DNA of 64,000 nt from Latrodectus hesperus (GCA_037975125.1 CM075851.1:78179979-78243978), one strand, 5' to 3'; numbered from the stretch's first letter, positions 26,701-40,803 are shown. Notes: generated by a model from the letters alone, not told the origin. Numbers and translations are program-made.

Positions 26701-27907
26701 AAACAGAGAGGCACAATGAAAAATATATAATCATCACTTCACTGTATTTCAAAATTTCAAAAGAGTTGGTTGTGTTTAGCTGGTAAGGACGGCTGAAATA
26801 GGCAAACGGAAACCATGCACAGTAACATAACATATTTATCATAGGGGAGAAGAAAGTACAGGTTCATGTTCAGGAGTCAGTGGACCTCATTCAAAATAAT
26901 TAAATGAATGACTGTCTTCAGCGAAAACAATCTTGATAAAAACAAGCCAATAAAAAGCATCATAATAATTTATTGATCTTCCTCCGTTTGTTACATATTT
27001 GAGAACTTGAAACAAATAATTAATCCAATTATATTTTTAATTATTATTTTGCATGAAAAAGTGTATAAAACAGTTTGAAACTGTTACTTGATTATTCTAA
27101 CTTTAAAGAAAATGTTTTCCGAACTGCCTTTTAATTGCCCGAAAATACTGTAAGATTGTAGATATAAATATATAAAAATAATCACTCAAGGGCACAAACT
27201 CATAACTTCTAAAACTAATCACGACTTTCTTTTCACGCCTCTTGCAAAATTAGTAACTTTTCGTTCCCACCAATTAGTTTACCCTAACGGCAATGATACA
27301 GATTTCTGAGTTGATTTCAACCTATTCGCTCACAACTCCAACAAACAAAGAAGCTTATGTCATCTCTCCCACAGTTCATTAGCCAAATTACCTTTTTCTC
27401 TCTTACCGTAAAGTGCTTTCAGCAAATTAGATTTTTCTTATCTACGTGTAATTACATTCAGAAATACTTGTCCTGTCGTACATTAATTGGGATGGTTGAT
27501 TCTTTCCTCAAAGGGATAAGAAGGAGCATTTTTTAATCAAGGTCAAAAGTTGGAAATTAATTTGAAATGCTGCTTCAGATATTTGCGATGCATATAACAT
27601 CACTAAATTTTCATTTAATTATAATTTGCCTTGATTTATCACAATCTTTTGATTAAATCTCCCAAAATATTTTAGTAAATTCTGATTAAACAATAGTTGT
27701 AATGTTCATTGATTTGTAATTCAAAATTATGTTTAAAATTCCTCGGCTATAGTTAAGAAGTATAAACACCTTCAAATATTTCTTCAAACAATACTTGGCT
27801 TCAAAATAATAATTTTGAACTCTTCATGTTAAAATTTTTTAAGTGGAAGAAAATTTTATACATTCAAAAGTTAAATCTTTTAATCTTAATTTTGACTATC
27901 AAAATTT
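23751..27907. other. AT-rich non-coding DNA
   Basis: Nothing gene-like is seen apart from the GC-richer patch at 26330-26700, listed separately. Confidence 0.6.
26330..26700. other. GC-richer patch, possible interspersed repeat
   Basis: This patch differs in composition from its surroundings. On the minus strand it contains AGCACCAGCGG, an 11-bp inverted pair (AGCGGTCTGCCGCT) and GCCAGTTCGAGTCC, which resembles a tRNA B box (GGTTCGANTCC). There is no clear A box. It could be the head of a decayed tRNA-derived SINE on the minus strand, or part of a LINE 3' end. The open frame at 26509-26700 on the plus strand has no family resemblance that I can see. Confidence 0.3.
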
Positions 27908-27929
27908 GTATATATATATAGATAGATAG

Positions 27930-28007
<78 letters not shown>

Positions 28008-28048
28008 TAGATATATAGTATATGATATATATATATATAGATAGATAT

Positions 28049-28103
<55 letters not shown>

Positions 28104-28149
28104 TAGATTTATATGTACTTATATATATATTATATATACTTATATATAT
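27908..28149. repeat. Compound (TA)n / (GATA)n microsatellite
   Basis: TA dinucleotides interleave with long (GATA/TAGA)n runs (especially about 28035-28100) and end in TA-rich imperfect repeats. Confidence 0.95.
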
Positions 28150-29990
28150 CGCTTACAAAAATTAAGTATTGAATGACAAACAGAACAAATGTTAATTCAA
28201 TGTGCTAAGCACGTCTATATATGGATCATTTATTCTTTTTATAGAACTATGAAATAATATTAAAGAACTTAAAAAAAAATCGTTTAACTGCAAATGTATT
28301 TACGATGCCTTTATCTCACCATAAGCCCATTCTCTTGCTGAAAGCGTAGTAAATAAGTATGCCAAAACAATTTTAGATTACTTAAACATTAGTATATGGA
28401 TAGTTTTATGTGCTACATAATTAGTTTCCGTCTCATTGCTTGCAAAACCCATGTAGAGAAATTCTTAAGCGGAATTATATTTGCGAATATGTTAATCATA
28501 GGACTTGTGTAAAAAAAACGTACTCTAACATTAAAGTAGTGAAGTACAAACGCTTATATAGACATGTTTGAAATTATTTTCTTTTTCAGAATATATAATT
28601 TTGCATTTAATTTGATTATTTTTAAAATTTATAATTACCTATATGTATTTTCTACAAACATTGTTGCAAGTATTATATGCATGTGATGCTTAAAAATTAC
28701 TCTAAGAGTTAACATTCTCATTTAGGTTGTATTCCAATTATAGATAATTTTAAAAATATGAGGTTTGAAGTATCCTATTACTATTAGAATTTTATATCTA
28801 CTTTGTGTATATATAGATACTTCCGAACTCAATATTATTTCTTATTCTAAATAATTTATTGCTATATTAAGTATGGTAGAAAATGTTTGGTAATTTTCCT
28901 TAGTAAAATTAACTTTATGATCAAAGTTATAATCAAATGGCTGAATATTTGTATTATTACTATAAATGTAAATATTCTCCTAAAATGACGGTCACATAAA
29001 ACACAAAATTGGTATTTTTTGTATTAATCTGGAATCTAATTCCCCATATCATTAATATTTACTTGAAATATTGTCTATAATGATGTGAAATTTCAAGTCT
29101 TGGAAAAAGTTTCACCAGAAAAATGTCGTTAATAATTTTTAAAAAAATAATAAGCCACTGGATGCTTTGTTATACCCTACACAAATTTTTAAGGAGCTAT
29201 TATATGTTAGTATACTCAAATAACAACCATAGTATAAAAAACCTTTCATTTTTTAATATCTAATTTTAGATTTTAATGGATGGAACAAGATAAAGAAAAT
29301 TAAAATCAAAAATAAATATAGTTATAAAAAAACATAAAAATTTATTTTAGTCCTCAAAATGGAAAAAAAAATCTTAAAGTAGAAACAAATGAAATTTGGT
29401 ATGATTAGTTTTTTATGTCCAAAATAAATCCCCCATCATTAAAAATGAAAAATTTTTTTAATTTTCTAAAAACTCGCTTATTAATTTCTATTTTCCGTTT
29501 CTTTGAGTCTACTTGATGCCCTTTATCGGAAATACTTTCATGAATGAAAGCCCATATGTTTTCTAATAAAACTTATATTTTTCTGTCTTGTAACTAACTC
29601 TTAACATGTTTCTCTGTCTTCGTAATTTCCATAATTATGAATTTAATTAAAGCAATGTATTAGATATGTTATCTATTCATCCGAGCAAGCTTTTGATGGC
29701 GAAGCTTAAAGTAACAAAACCGATCTCGCAAAATCAAATTACATGAATAAATTATTCTTGTAACTAATAAAATTAGTTTGTGCTAAAAAAATCTTAATTT
29801 TTCCTTTGTTTTGGATATTTTTAATAAAATCAAGCATTAGCTGTTGCCTAAGACAATAAAAAATGATAAGTCACAAAAACTAGTTTTAAGAAAGAAAAAT
29901 GCGTAAATGTTACAAAAGACCTTGTAATAATTTCAAAACAAAATAAAATTTTTGTATCTGATGCCAAACATCTAGGCATTCTTTAGAATT
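28150..29990. other. AT-rich non-coding DNA
   Basis: I see no gene, transposon end or ordered repeat. Confidence 0.6.
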
Positions 29991-30002
29991 ACAAATGCTA
30001 TT

Positions 30003-30401
30003 AGAGCTCCAGTGGCTCAGTAGCTTCATGCCGCTTCCCGTAAGCTCAGCAAAGTGAAGCATCATTTGCCGCAGGCAGTGGTTGGGAGGGTGACCACGGT
30101 GTACTCTCCTTCACTGGGTTGCTGGAACTCCGTAGGTTGGGGACGTGTCTACGTTAATCTGTGACGTCCAAAGTCCTTCCGCTGGTGTGGCGTGGATGTG
30201 GAGAGGAGGGTGCCAGCTCAGGTGTGGCGTCGTCACCTGACCTTGGTTCAAAATTACGAGGCACCTTAATTAGAGCAAAGACGTACTTTCACCTTCGTGG
30301 TGCTCTGTTCCAAACGAAAGACGCACCCGTTTGACTTAATTCGCACTGCCAACGGCATAGCGAGCTTGGCTTGTCCAAGTGTCATAAGTAACAACAACAA
30401 C
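30003..30401 (+). mobile_element. SINE-like retroposon, family B, with CAA-rich tail
   Basis: A GC-rich unit of about 399 bp is flanked by a perfect 12-bp duplication acaaatgctatt (29991-30002 and 30402-30413), so it is a retroposed insertion. It starts gagctccagtggctcagtag, which contains an A-box-like TGGCTCAGTAG, and ends in an AAC-repeat tail. An internal stretch near 30085-30105 (ggttgggagggtgacc) resembles the C-box part of 5S rRNA, but this is only a weak likeness. It contains no ORF of its own; the 63-codon minus frame at its 3' end is incidental. A partial relative lies at 48032-48103. Confidence 0.85.
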
Positions 30402-30413
30402 ACAAATGCTATT

Positions 30414-31305
30414 TCAGCAACGTATGAAAATAAAACTATTATATAAAAAAGTTGCATTTTTCAAAATTATAAATGTTATTTTGAATAAATTTTGAGAAGG
30501 CCATTAAAAACTTATTCAAAATACGCTGGGAAAATTGAAAGTTTTGCGAAACAGAAATTATGCTTTTAAAGCAAATAAAATGTTCATATAAGGAAAAAAA
30601 TGTAATTAATCTTCTTGTTGTAACGTGGTGTGCTTGAATAACATTTTTCGCATAAACACATTGCATACTTTGATAATTTATTTTACACATATATTTAACG
30701 AGTAATTGACTCCTTCCCCTGGACTGAATAAATGCAACTGATCTCTGTTAAAGTTTGTGGTCGAGATTATCTTCAATTCCAAGTAAGTTCTTAGATCTTA
30801 AAGTGAATTGTGTGTGATCTTGGATATATTTGGGTTTTTAAACTCCTTCGGAATTTCCAAGTCGGTAGAAACCGTCTTTTGTCACACTCATTCAATTTTT
30901 AATATATTGCTGTTATCAACTCGCCCCACCAAGCTGAAGGCTATTATTCGGCTCTTTTTCATATTAGAAAACTTCAGAATCACATTCTCTATGATTTTGT
31001 TTCACCATAAGGAAGCTTTACTAAAGGAAGAACAAGTTTAGAATCTTCAATCGGAATGACCAAAAATATTAAGATCAACCTTGAGAAAAAGCCTTGCTAT
31101 TTACAAAGGGTAGTTATCATAAGAAAGCTTTTTACATGCCCAGATGATATTCATATATCTATGTTTCCAAATGTGTTTCTATATAGATAGATACAAGTAC
31201 ATGTTTTTCAGTCTTAACCGGAATTTTAAACTATTTTCGAATTTCTTAATTCCTATGAATAACTTGAATCATTCTACATTAGAAAATTAGCATAAATAAA
31301 CATGA

Positions 31306-31308
<3 letters not shown>
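30414..31308. other. AT-rich non-coding DNA
   Basis: A 77-codon plus-strand frame at 30808-31041 starts with a non-ATG codon and matches no family I know. Nothing else is visible. Confidence 0.5.

Positions 31309-31389
<81 letters not shown>
31309..31389. repeat. (TA)n microsatellite, about 80 bp
   Basis: Essentially pure TA dinucleotide array. Confidence 0.95.
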
Positions 31390-31392
<3 letters not shown>

Positions 31393-31632
31393 GATAATAT
31401 TAAAAATGGAATTTTTGTTAATAATGAAAAACATTTATACGTAAAAAGATTTAGATTCAAATGGATAAAATATAAATATAATTAACTACGATTAAACCAT
31501 GATTTAAATTAGGATTAAATTGATTGAATAAATTCCTTTGGTAATAAATACATTTCTAAATTTAAATTTATTTATATATATATTTTTAGTACGTTTAATT
31601 TGTATGTGTATACGTGTGTATATGCATGTATA

Positions 31633-32013
<381 letters not shown>

Positions 32014-32287
32014 AGATTAAGAATTAAAATTTAAGCTTATTTCTCTAAATTCACAGAATTAAAAATTTTGAAATTAGCTTTTTTTAAAATGAAATTTAAT
32101 TAATAAAAGAGATATTTTACATAAACATACTCAGTACTTATGTAAATCTATTTACTTAACGTAATTACTGATTATTGCATTATGGAAATCCTGTTTCTCC
32201 ATATATTTAGCATCCATATGTATTATTTTTTAATCAAAGTATTTTCCACTATAAGCATAATTTAAAAATTATTGACGTTAAATCTGA

Positions 32288-32540
32288 AACTCTAAAAGTG
32301 ATAAAACTCTTGAAGTGATGTCAGCGCTACTTGTTGACATAAAATGCTATCGCAGTAGGTAATCCCTTGAAAGGCTGATCTCCCTCTTAAAATTATCACG
32401 TCTCACAGGGGAGAGGTGACAATTATCGGCTTTGTTACTTAACAATGCTCCAAGGTCAGAGGCTCAATCTTCAAGTGCCTCTTCACATGTATTCAAGGCT
32501 ATCGCTAATAATTCATTGAGTAGCTCCAGTAAAATGTAAT
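32288..32540 (-). other. Possible fossil coding sequence, unknown family
   Basis: One minus-strand frame stays open apart from two stops over about 85 codons. It has protein-like composition, including LLELLNELLAIALNTCEEAL, a TGA, then ASDLGALLSNKADNCHLSP and VRRDNFKREISLSRDYLLR, then a TAG. That is unusual in DNA this A/T-rich, but I cannot match it to a family. It could be a pseudogene, a decayed transposon or chance. Confidence 0.25.
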
Positions 32541-33292
32541 CACAAATACATTACAATAAGATATAATGCACTATTTACAACAACAATTCATAATTTATGG
32601 AATCTGTTGAGGATTATAAGTTCATGTACAGGTTATTTTCTTATAATAAGCAGTTGATCATAAAATTTCTAGATTCACTGGAAGGATTCGTAATTACTGG
32701 AAGCAAAAGATTCAAAAATGAAGGAAAACTGGGTGAAAACTGAACAAAAAATTTAAGTTGTTTTATTATGTATGCCTATAGCGTAGTTAGTTAAAGTTAT
32801 ATTATTTGTAAAAAAAACGACTCTCTGTATAAATTAATAATTTGACTACATTCTTCCATGGTTAACGTTTCAGTTTCGATTATCACCACTGTTGAAAAAG
32901 AGGTGGGTGTTGTAATTGTTCTACATGTGCGATTCTTCGCGATAATACTTAAAAGATTTCTACGTTTTTTGCTTTTTGTACAATGAACATTACCTATTGT
33001 CAAGAAAATATTTTCCCAGAAGACAAAATAAGTCATTGACATTTAAAAAAAAAGTCATAGCAAACTTTCAAATTATGTCTTGAAAGTGTATGGCATCAAA
33101 TAATTGGTAAAAATGTTTTCTACCCCTTCCACCTCCTTCAAAAATCTCTTGAACTTTGCTGGAACATATACTATATTGAAAAGTATTTAACTACGACGGT
33201 TAAGTTATCATATAGCTATTATGCTATAACAGAGTTTATATCATTGTGCTATTTTACGTAAAATTTAACACTTAAATATCAACAGTGGCTGC

Positions 33293-33405
33293 GTTTTTAT
33301 CTGTTACTTTTTTTAATGTTTAATGTCTTTATCTGTTACCTTTTATCTGGTTGTTAAGTTTGTTACTTTATCTGTTACTTTTTATAGTGTTTAATGTTTT
33401 ATTAT
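33293..33405 (+). repeat. Irregular 'tttatctgttactttt' repeat
   Basis: The string tttatctgttacYtttt occurs three times, twice followed by a tgtttaatg string. It is a small diverged minisatellite. Confidence 0.6.
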
Positions 33406-34942
33406 TAACTTTTTGAAATAGGAATCATTTTAAAAACCCAAATGAGAGATAAGATCTCTTTCCCACAAAAATTGCTATTTCAAATCTGCTTAGTAGCATA
33501 ATATCTCGCCTAAAATTCTATTCTTATTCGCAAAATTCCCGAAAGTTTTCTATTATGTCATAAGTTTATTTCATTTATTCATGCTTATTTTAAACAATAG
33601 ATACTTTCTTTGTAAACAAAGATTTTACTTAATTTTGTAAAAAGATTTCATAAAGTAACTTTATATCTCACTACTGAACAAATTAAAATAAAAACAATTT
33701 CCCTGATTTCTTGAAAATGGATGATAAATTAAGCAAGAAAATACTCATGACTCTTTACTTGAATAAAACTAATTATTCAGTTAAGCTAAGTCTAATGGAA
33801 TCTTGAAAATTTCACTAATTTCCCTAAATACAATTACAAATTCCGTTTTAAAATTACTAATGTTAATGAGAATTCCGCAATGTTTCCGATATTTGTTTAT
33901 CACGTGATGGGATTACACCAGTCAAATGGCAGTATTACACTTCGAGCCCCGCTGGTGCTTCATGTTCCTAACACAATTTAATACGGTCGGATTCGGTTGA
34001 CCTTGAAACACCAGAAACTTCCTTCATTTCTCACTGCAGAGTTCCATAAATCTCCAGTTCTTATCAGCAGGGAACAACACACTTGTGAGTGTTACTTTAC
34101 AAAAGTAACGAATAGCTCTCTGACAAAAGATTTAATTGCATTCTGAGCTAATTCAAATCTTTTCTAACTAAACTCTTCGGCTGCCATTTGTTCCAGACTG
34201 TAGCTATATTTTACTCTAGTAAATACTTACAATGTCTGTCGGGCGACATTTTGATGGATGCTTAAAGAAGGTTATTAATCAGAGGTGTGGATTCAAATAG
34301 AGCCACTGCGATATAAAGAACAGAAAATACATAAAACTCAACTTGGATAAAACAATAATTTTTTAAAAATTATAAAATGTTTGTAAAAAGAATCAAGTAA
34401 ATCGATCCCTTCAAAAAATATGCATGATAATTTTCTAGAAAAACAGATGCATATGTATATGTGGTTAAACCTTCCATACATTTAATTTTCACTCTTCGTA
34501 GCGAATAATCTAAAAACTAAGGATTGTAAAGCATTTAACATCTGCTGTTTTGTAACATTTAACATCTGTGACGCTTTGCTAGAGGACATAAAATAATAGT
34601 AGATAATATATTCCTAACAAAGTAACTTACAAAAGAGGGAACTCTGAAACTTTTCAATAAAAACGTAAGACTTGTCTTCCGTTGTTCAGCACTAACTTGA
34701 TTTGAATAGAGGAAGTTCTAACTCAATAAATGTGATTCCCCCATAATGAAATGTAAAAATTGTTAATTTTAGGGAAAATTTAAAATAAATGTATATTTTA
34801 GAACAAGAGAGAAAAATAAGAATTCAAAGTTACAACAACTATGTACTTAGTCATTTACCAAATCTCTTGAAATGTCCGTTAACCTACATTTATTTCTTTT
34901 TTTACCCAATAATAAGCATAAATTGATAAACTGATTATATCC

Positions 34943-34962
34943 ACACACACACACACACACAC
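34943..34962. repeat. (CA)10 microsatellite
   Basis: Pure CA repeat followed by catgtatatatatg. Confidence 0.9.
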
Positions 34963-35367
34963 ATGTATATATATGCAAGATTGAGTTATTTGGTGCGGTT
35001 CTTGCAGATTTGAACTTGTATTTGGATACGGTTTTAATTTGATTGTTGTAAATTAAATGTATTTTGGCCACATTGGATTTTGGCTTATATATTTTAGATT
35101 AAATTCTACTGTTCTCTTATTCTGACTTGATATTTTGGTTTGAACTTTTGGTGTGGCTTTGGGGTGTACTGGCTTCCTTAAAACTATGCCTTGGGCCAGT
35201 GCAGAAAAGCCATAATTTGTGCCAATGTCGTCAACATTCCCTGACGAAGCTGGCCATGTTGGTACTTCGTTCCATTTCATGTCTATCTTTCTTTGAAATT
35301 TTTCCAAATATTTTCAATGTATTATTCTCCATCTAATGTTTGATTACTAATTTTATAAAATATACTA

Positions 35368-35719
<352 letters not shown>

Positions 35720-36901
35720 ATTATACTAATTTAAAATATAATTATTAATAAAAAGTGCAAACAACATTTTGTAAAATGTGTCAACATTCAAAGTAATATA
35801 ATATGAATTCTAAACTGCCTTTATAAAGGAAATAAACTATTCCTGTCGAGTATTCGTGGATTCGTAAATTTCCTTACTTCTAGAAAAATAGTTTACATGA
35901 TAAAAGCGTAAAAATAAAGTTCTGCTATTTTTCAGGTTTACAAACAATATAAAATACGAATTTTCAGAATAACACGTTCATGTGAATTCTTTTTCCGAAT
36001 GAAAAATGTCTCTCTTTTTCCCGTAATTTCATTACTCCTAAGAAGAGAAAAATGTGAAAGAAATGGAAAGTCAAATCGTGCACTTTCTGTCCATGGGCCT
36101 TTTATACATTTTTGGACTTCATAAGGTAAATAAATAGTAAAATAAATAAATTAGGATTTATTTATTTATCTTCATCTCTTAATACAAAACTTAGAAAGTG
36201 CAAAGTCTGAACTCATTACTCCAATTGTATTTCTAAAATCCTTAAATTTCACTTTAAGTAAATTTAAACATGCTTTTAGTAAAACAATTTTGTAGGAACT
36301 CCTTAATAATGATTTTATTGAAACATTAATCTCAATAACTTCCTCTAAATTTCTAAATTAAAATTTGAAATTACATGTATACATATATTCTATCATTTAT
36401 CTGTACTTAGAATTACATTAGATTCTTCAAAAATTACTTCCTATTTATAAATAAGTACGTACTCTTAATTATATATTAGAGAATTAAAGAGAGTATTTAG
36501 ATAAGTACAATTATTTTTAAATATATAATCGTAGTTTAATAAAGTAATAACTATTTTATGTAAAAGCTCAAATAAAATGTTCTTTTTAATGTTAAAGTTT
36601 ATAATTAATTGGCGATAAACATATAAAAATGATTTAAAAGCAACTTTTTGTCTGCACAACTTTAAAATCCAAAATAGTTGGTTTTTTAAAAATATATATT
36701 AAAAAATGTATTTTAAAAAACAAATTATAATAAAATTCATTGGTGTATCTAGTATATTATTTATAAAATTTATGTTAAAAATTGCCACCAAAATTAATAA
36801 TTTTCTGTTCAGGTAGATAACGAAATGTGTTTTCATAAAACAATTTAAGCAAAATTCCTTAATTCATAACCACATTAATAGACAGAAAATGTTTTATAAT
36901 A

Positions 36902-36943
<42 letters not shown>

Positions 36944-37702
36944 CAGTAAAAAATGCATGCATTTATTTTTAGAAATATGAATTCATAATTTATATATTTA
37001 TAAATTTTAATATTTATATAATGTTTAAAATATCTACTGTTTTAAGAATACCACAATTATATATTATCACTTGAGCTATAAAACTAAGCTTAAGATCTTT
37101 ATATTTTATAAAATGAAACTTTTTAAATTTTTTCTGGTAAATTATTCAGTTTTGGTGACATATTTGTAATGTATTATTAAAACTATCATTTATTTTCAAT
37201 GTTAATATCAGTTATCTATTATCCTTAAATATTTTAGTCAATAATTATACTTGAAATTATAATTTCTGTTACTTTGAAAATAATAACTTATATAGTATAG
37301 AAGAAATTAACAGTATGAAAAGTATTTTATCTTTTCGACTTAAATGTTATGTTCTTTCGAAAAAATATCTTTTTCGCCAGATTAAGTAGATTATTTTCAA
37401 ACTAAGACTTTAAAAAAATAATCTATTTTCACGTATGACAGAATTTGATTAAACTGAACTACAAAGTAAAGCATACGTTAAAATTTCGTTGTAATTTCTC
37501 ATAGTAATAGCAAGCAATCCTACAAATTTACTGGAAAAATCGGTTATATGTAAATGTATTCACCATCAACTGTTGATAAAATAATACCACCATTAATGAC
37601 AAAAAATTGATAAAATTATATTTCTATATGTATATTATTACAAGAAAATATCTTTCCTTTTCATTATGGCTACTCATTTTTCTATTGTTGCATTTTAACA
37701 TA
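35720..37702. other. AT-rich non-coding DNA
   Basis: It holds only a short (TA)n array at 36904-36940. No gene or transposon is seen. Confidence 0.6.
36904..36940. repeat. (TA)n microsatellite, about 37 bp
   Basis: Short pure TA array. Confidence 0.9.
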
Positions 37703-38418
37703 CAATAAAACTCCAACTATCCGAATCGATTGGGACAGGACAACATTTGGATAACTGAATTTTTTCGAAAAAAGAGTCTACTTCAATTAATTATTGTTGA
37801 AAATGGGAGAAAAAAATTGCATTTTTTAAAGAAAAGGAATTTTCAACCAATTATAAGTGCTTAAGTTAATACTTTTGTATGTACAGTGCTGTAAATGAAA
37901 GTCATTGCTCGTTGAATAGCTCAGTCAGAGTAAGCTATTTCACTTCCTTGATCAGTTTTCGGACAGCCAAGTTGCGCATCTTTTTGACAGTGAAAGTTTG
38001 CATGTGGTATCACTCGGGCTAACGCTCTGTCCACATCAAAGCAGTTTCAAAGTCAGCAAATGCTTCACTAGCTCATAAGCCCGTGTCTGCTTCAACTTGA
38101 GTATTAAGGTCATCTTCTTAATTGACACTTTAAATATTTTTACCATAATTTGCAATTTGAAGTCTAAATTCTCATTCATAGTCCATTCTCATACATCTTC
38201 AGCACTAACATCTAGAAATTTTCAAACGAATGTTTTTTTTTATTTCTCAAGAAAGCTACGTCCCTCCCTACCTCTCATTCTCATCTTCTCCCTTCACTTA
38301 CCTTTCTTTTTTCTCATTTTCCTTCATTTCTTGTCTAATTAACTTTTTTGTCATTCTGAGAGTGATTCGGATAAACGAAGTTTGGATAAATGGTGTTCGG
38401 ATAATTGGATTTCTACCA
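37703..38418 (-). mobile_element. pogo/Tigger-like element relic (716 bp)
   Basis: The left end (37703, caataaaactccaactatcc...) and the reverse complement of the right end (38418, tggtagaaatccaattatcc...) form imperfect inverted repeats of about 24 bp, both containing atccaaYtatccgaa. TA flanks both sides (37701-37702, 38419-38420). Repeated ggataa strings near the right end are typical of Tigger ends. The interior retains only the last part of a transposase on the minus strand. Full Tigger elements are about 2.5 kb, so most of the gene has been deleted. Confidence 0.82.
37902..38095 (-). pseudogene. C-terminal remnant of a Tigger/pogo transposase
   Basis: The minus strand reads SEAFADFETALMWTE, a stop and a few degenerate codons, then TFTVKKMRNLAVRKLIKEVK, a stop and LTLTELFN, ending at a TGA (37902-37904). 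This matches the family C-terminus (a SEA...F...AL.W.E block, a KK.R.LA block and a final TL..FF-like block). The DDE catalytic domain is absent. Two in-frame stops confirm it is dead. Only about 65 residues remain. Confidence 0.75.
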
Positions 38419-38935
38419 TATATATATTCAGCTGTAAAATTAGAATAGCAGAAAACATTATATTTTATTTAGAAAACATTATATTTACATTACAATTCAT
38501 ATTTTTTGTATTTCTTTCTCATTTTTCCTTTTATTTAAAAAAAGCTAGATTTCAAATTAATTTTATTAAATATTCATTCTTACAAATATATGTTTAAAAA
38601 ACATAAATTTAAATATAATACATATTTAAAAATTATGTTTTTTATAAAAACACGCCATTTATAAAAAATGCTTGAAAAAAACCTTGCGTTTACTGATTAA
38701 GATGAAATGCGCAGATAAAGAAAGAGTTTACAGTCAAAAGTCTGAGGAATTTTATTCTCAGCGTTAGCTTTCCTTAAGTGTTTACGAGATACTGAGATAT
38801 TCATTTCAGATAAAAGATATTTTACACTGAGTTATTTTTTTGAATAATTCGAGCAAGTAAGAATTTTTCTTTTATATATTCTTATAATTTTTCTTAAAAT
38901 TTATTATATAATACATGTAATACATGATGCATATG
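38419..38935. other. AT-rich non-coding DNA
   Basis: Nothing recognisable. Confidence 0.6.
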
Positions 38936-38936
38936 C

Positions 38937-39007
<71 letters not shown>

Positions 39008-39020
39008 CATACATATATAT
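38936..39020. repeat. (TA)n microsatellite with TACA/TGCA edges
   Basis: A TA array bordered by atgcatatgcatatg on the left and gtatatacatacata on the right, making it nearly self-complementary. Confidence 0.93.
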
Positions 39021-39359
39021 CGTTAAAATTATAACTTTGAAATAAAAAAAATTATAATATGAGTAAAATTTACAATAATGAGGGTGTTATTAAATTCGTA
39101 ATGAGATTAAATTCAGAATAAGAATTAAACAGAATGAGAGAGGGACAGGATCCCAATTAAGGAGGGTGTGTTATTGAGAGTCCTTAATGCAACTCCTTCC
39201 TCCGCAAATGAAGAGATAGATTTAAAAATGGAAAGAAGATCTAATATAACGAAGACCAGGTGATGATCAAATAAAAAATTAGAAACTGAAAGAAAAGCCC
39301 TTTGTGGGACACAAAGGAAACATTATTATCAATATTAGCCAATAAAAGGCTAATTTTAA

Positions 39360-39362
<3 letters not shown>
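39021..39362. other. Purine-rich non-coding DNA
   Basis: The plus strand is enriched in A and G (for example gagagagggacaggatccc). No family or gene is recognised. Confidence 0.5.
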
Positions 39363-39660
<298 letters not shown>

Positions 39661-40019
39661 ATTCTGGTATCGAATTTTTAACCGAATTAGAGTTGTAGAA
39701 TAGTTATTGCTGTGATTTAATCCTACTTCCACCTCGAGTGTAGATGTTTGTAGGGGTTTGGAATCCATTTTTCAACTGTAAATCTTCTAGTTCAGTTAAA
39801 ATATAAAAGACGATTCGTATGTAAAATGAAATTGTAGAAAGACAAGCAAATTAATCAATTTATTATAAATCATGCAACATTTTTCGGCATATTTGTTTTC
39901 CTTTCATTTTGGGCATCTGAACAAACTTCTTGTCATTGTGAAACTTTGGTTAACTTGCCGTTTTACTATCATTTTAAGCTGACGTTAAAGAATATGATCA
40001 ATAGAGAAGTATGCCTGAT

Positions 40020-40080
40020 TGTTTGTGGTGTTCGAAATTTACTTATTAAAAACAAGAAAATATTGAACACCACACAAACA
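40020..40080. repeat. Inverted repeat, 14-16 bp arms, 31-nt loop
   Basis: tgtttgtggtgttc (40020-40033) pairs with gaacaccacacaaaca (40065-40080) with one 2-nt bulge. These arms contain more G/C than most hairpins in this window. Confidence 0.65.
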
Positions 40081-40197
40081 TTCACTCATGTAATATTTAA
40101 TAAATCCACGAAAACTACTGAACTGAAAACTGGATTGTTAACTTTTTGACTGTCAATTCGCCATCGACATTCATCTACTATGAAAGCCAATGAAGAT

Positions 40198-40260
40198 TTC
40201 ACTATATACAATCGACTCTTTGATAGATCATATTAAATAGTCGCGATCATATATAGTGAA
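40198..40260. repeat. 63-bp inverted repeat with perfect 11-bp ends
   Basis: ttcactatata (40198-40208) and tatatagtgaa (40250-40260) are exact reverse complements. Partial complementarity (acaatcgac / gtcgcgat) extends the stem inward. Confidence 0.65.
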
Positions 40261-40803
40261 ATACCAGTAGAGAAATATAAGGAATCAATTATTCCATTAA
40301 AAAAGGAAAACAAATTATAAATTCAACTTCTTAGTTAAAAAGTAAAAAAATTTATTAAGTTAAGTATTTACACTTTTCTTCCGTCAGTATTATCAAAACA
40401 AGCAGGAAACTTTCATATTTACCATATTTTTTGAAGTAGCTGTAGTCTGAAAGTCTTTGGTGTAAATAAATTTATATGGCATGATGAATGGGAAATTTGG
40501 GTAGATCTGGTTAAATCATATTCAGGTCAATTTCATATTACATATTCTCAATGGAACACCGACCCACCCGAAGGTATGCGGTGAGTGAACGTCGTTGCGT
40601 AATCCAGTCAAGAGATGCACCACAAGGCCGAAGCCAAGGTTCAGGTGGTCGCAAAGGTCAAATGACCGAAAGAACTCCCAGCAAGTGGAGGGGTGACCCA
40701 AACCACTATAAAAAAAGACTCAAAGTGATGGGGAGAGAGAGTCGTTCATTGGAACTCGCTCTGACTGGAAGATGGGGCCCAATTTGGCCTATAAAAATTA
40801 AAA

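Noticed and set aside
27908..28149. CRISPR-like regular repeats
   Set aside because: The repeats are (GATA)n and (TA)n microsatellites without spacers; no CRISPR array exists in this window.
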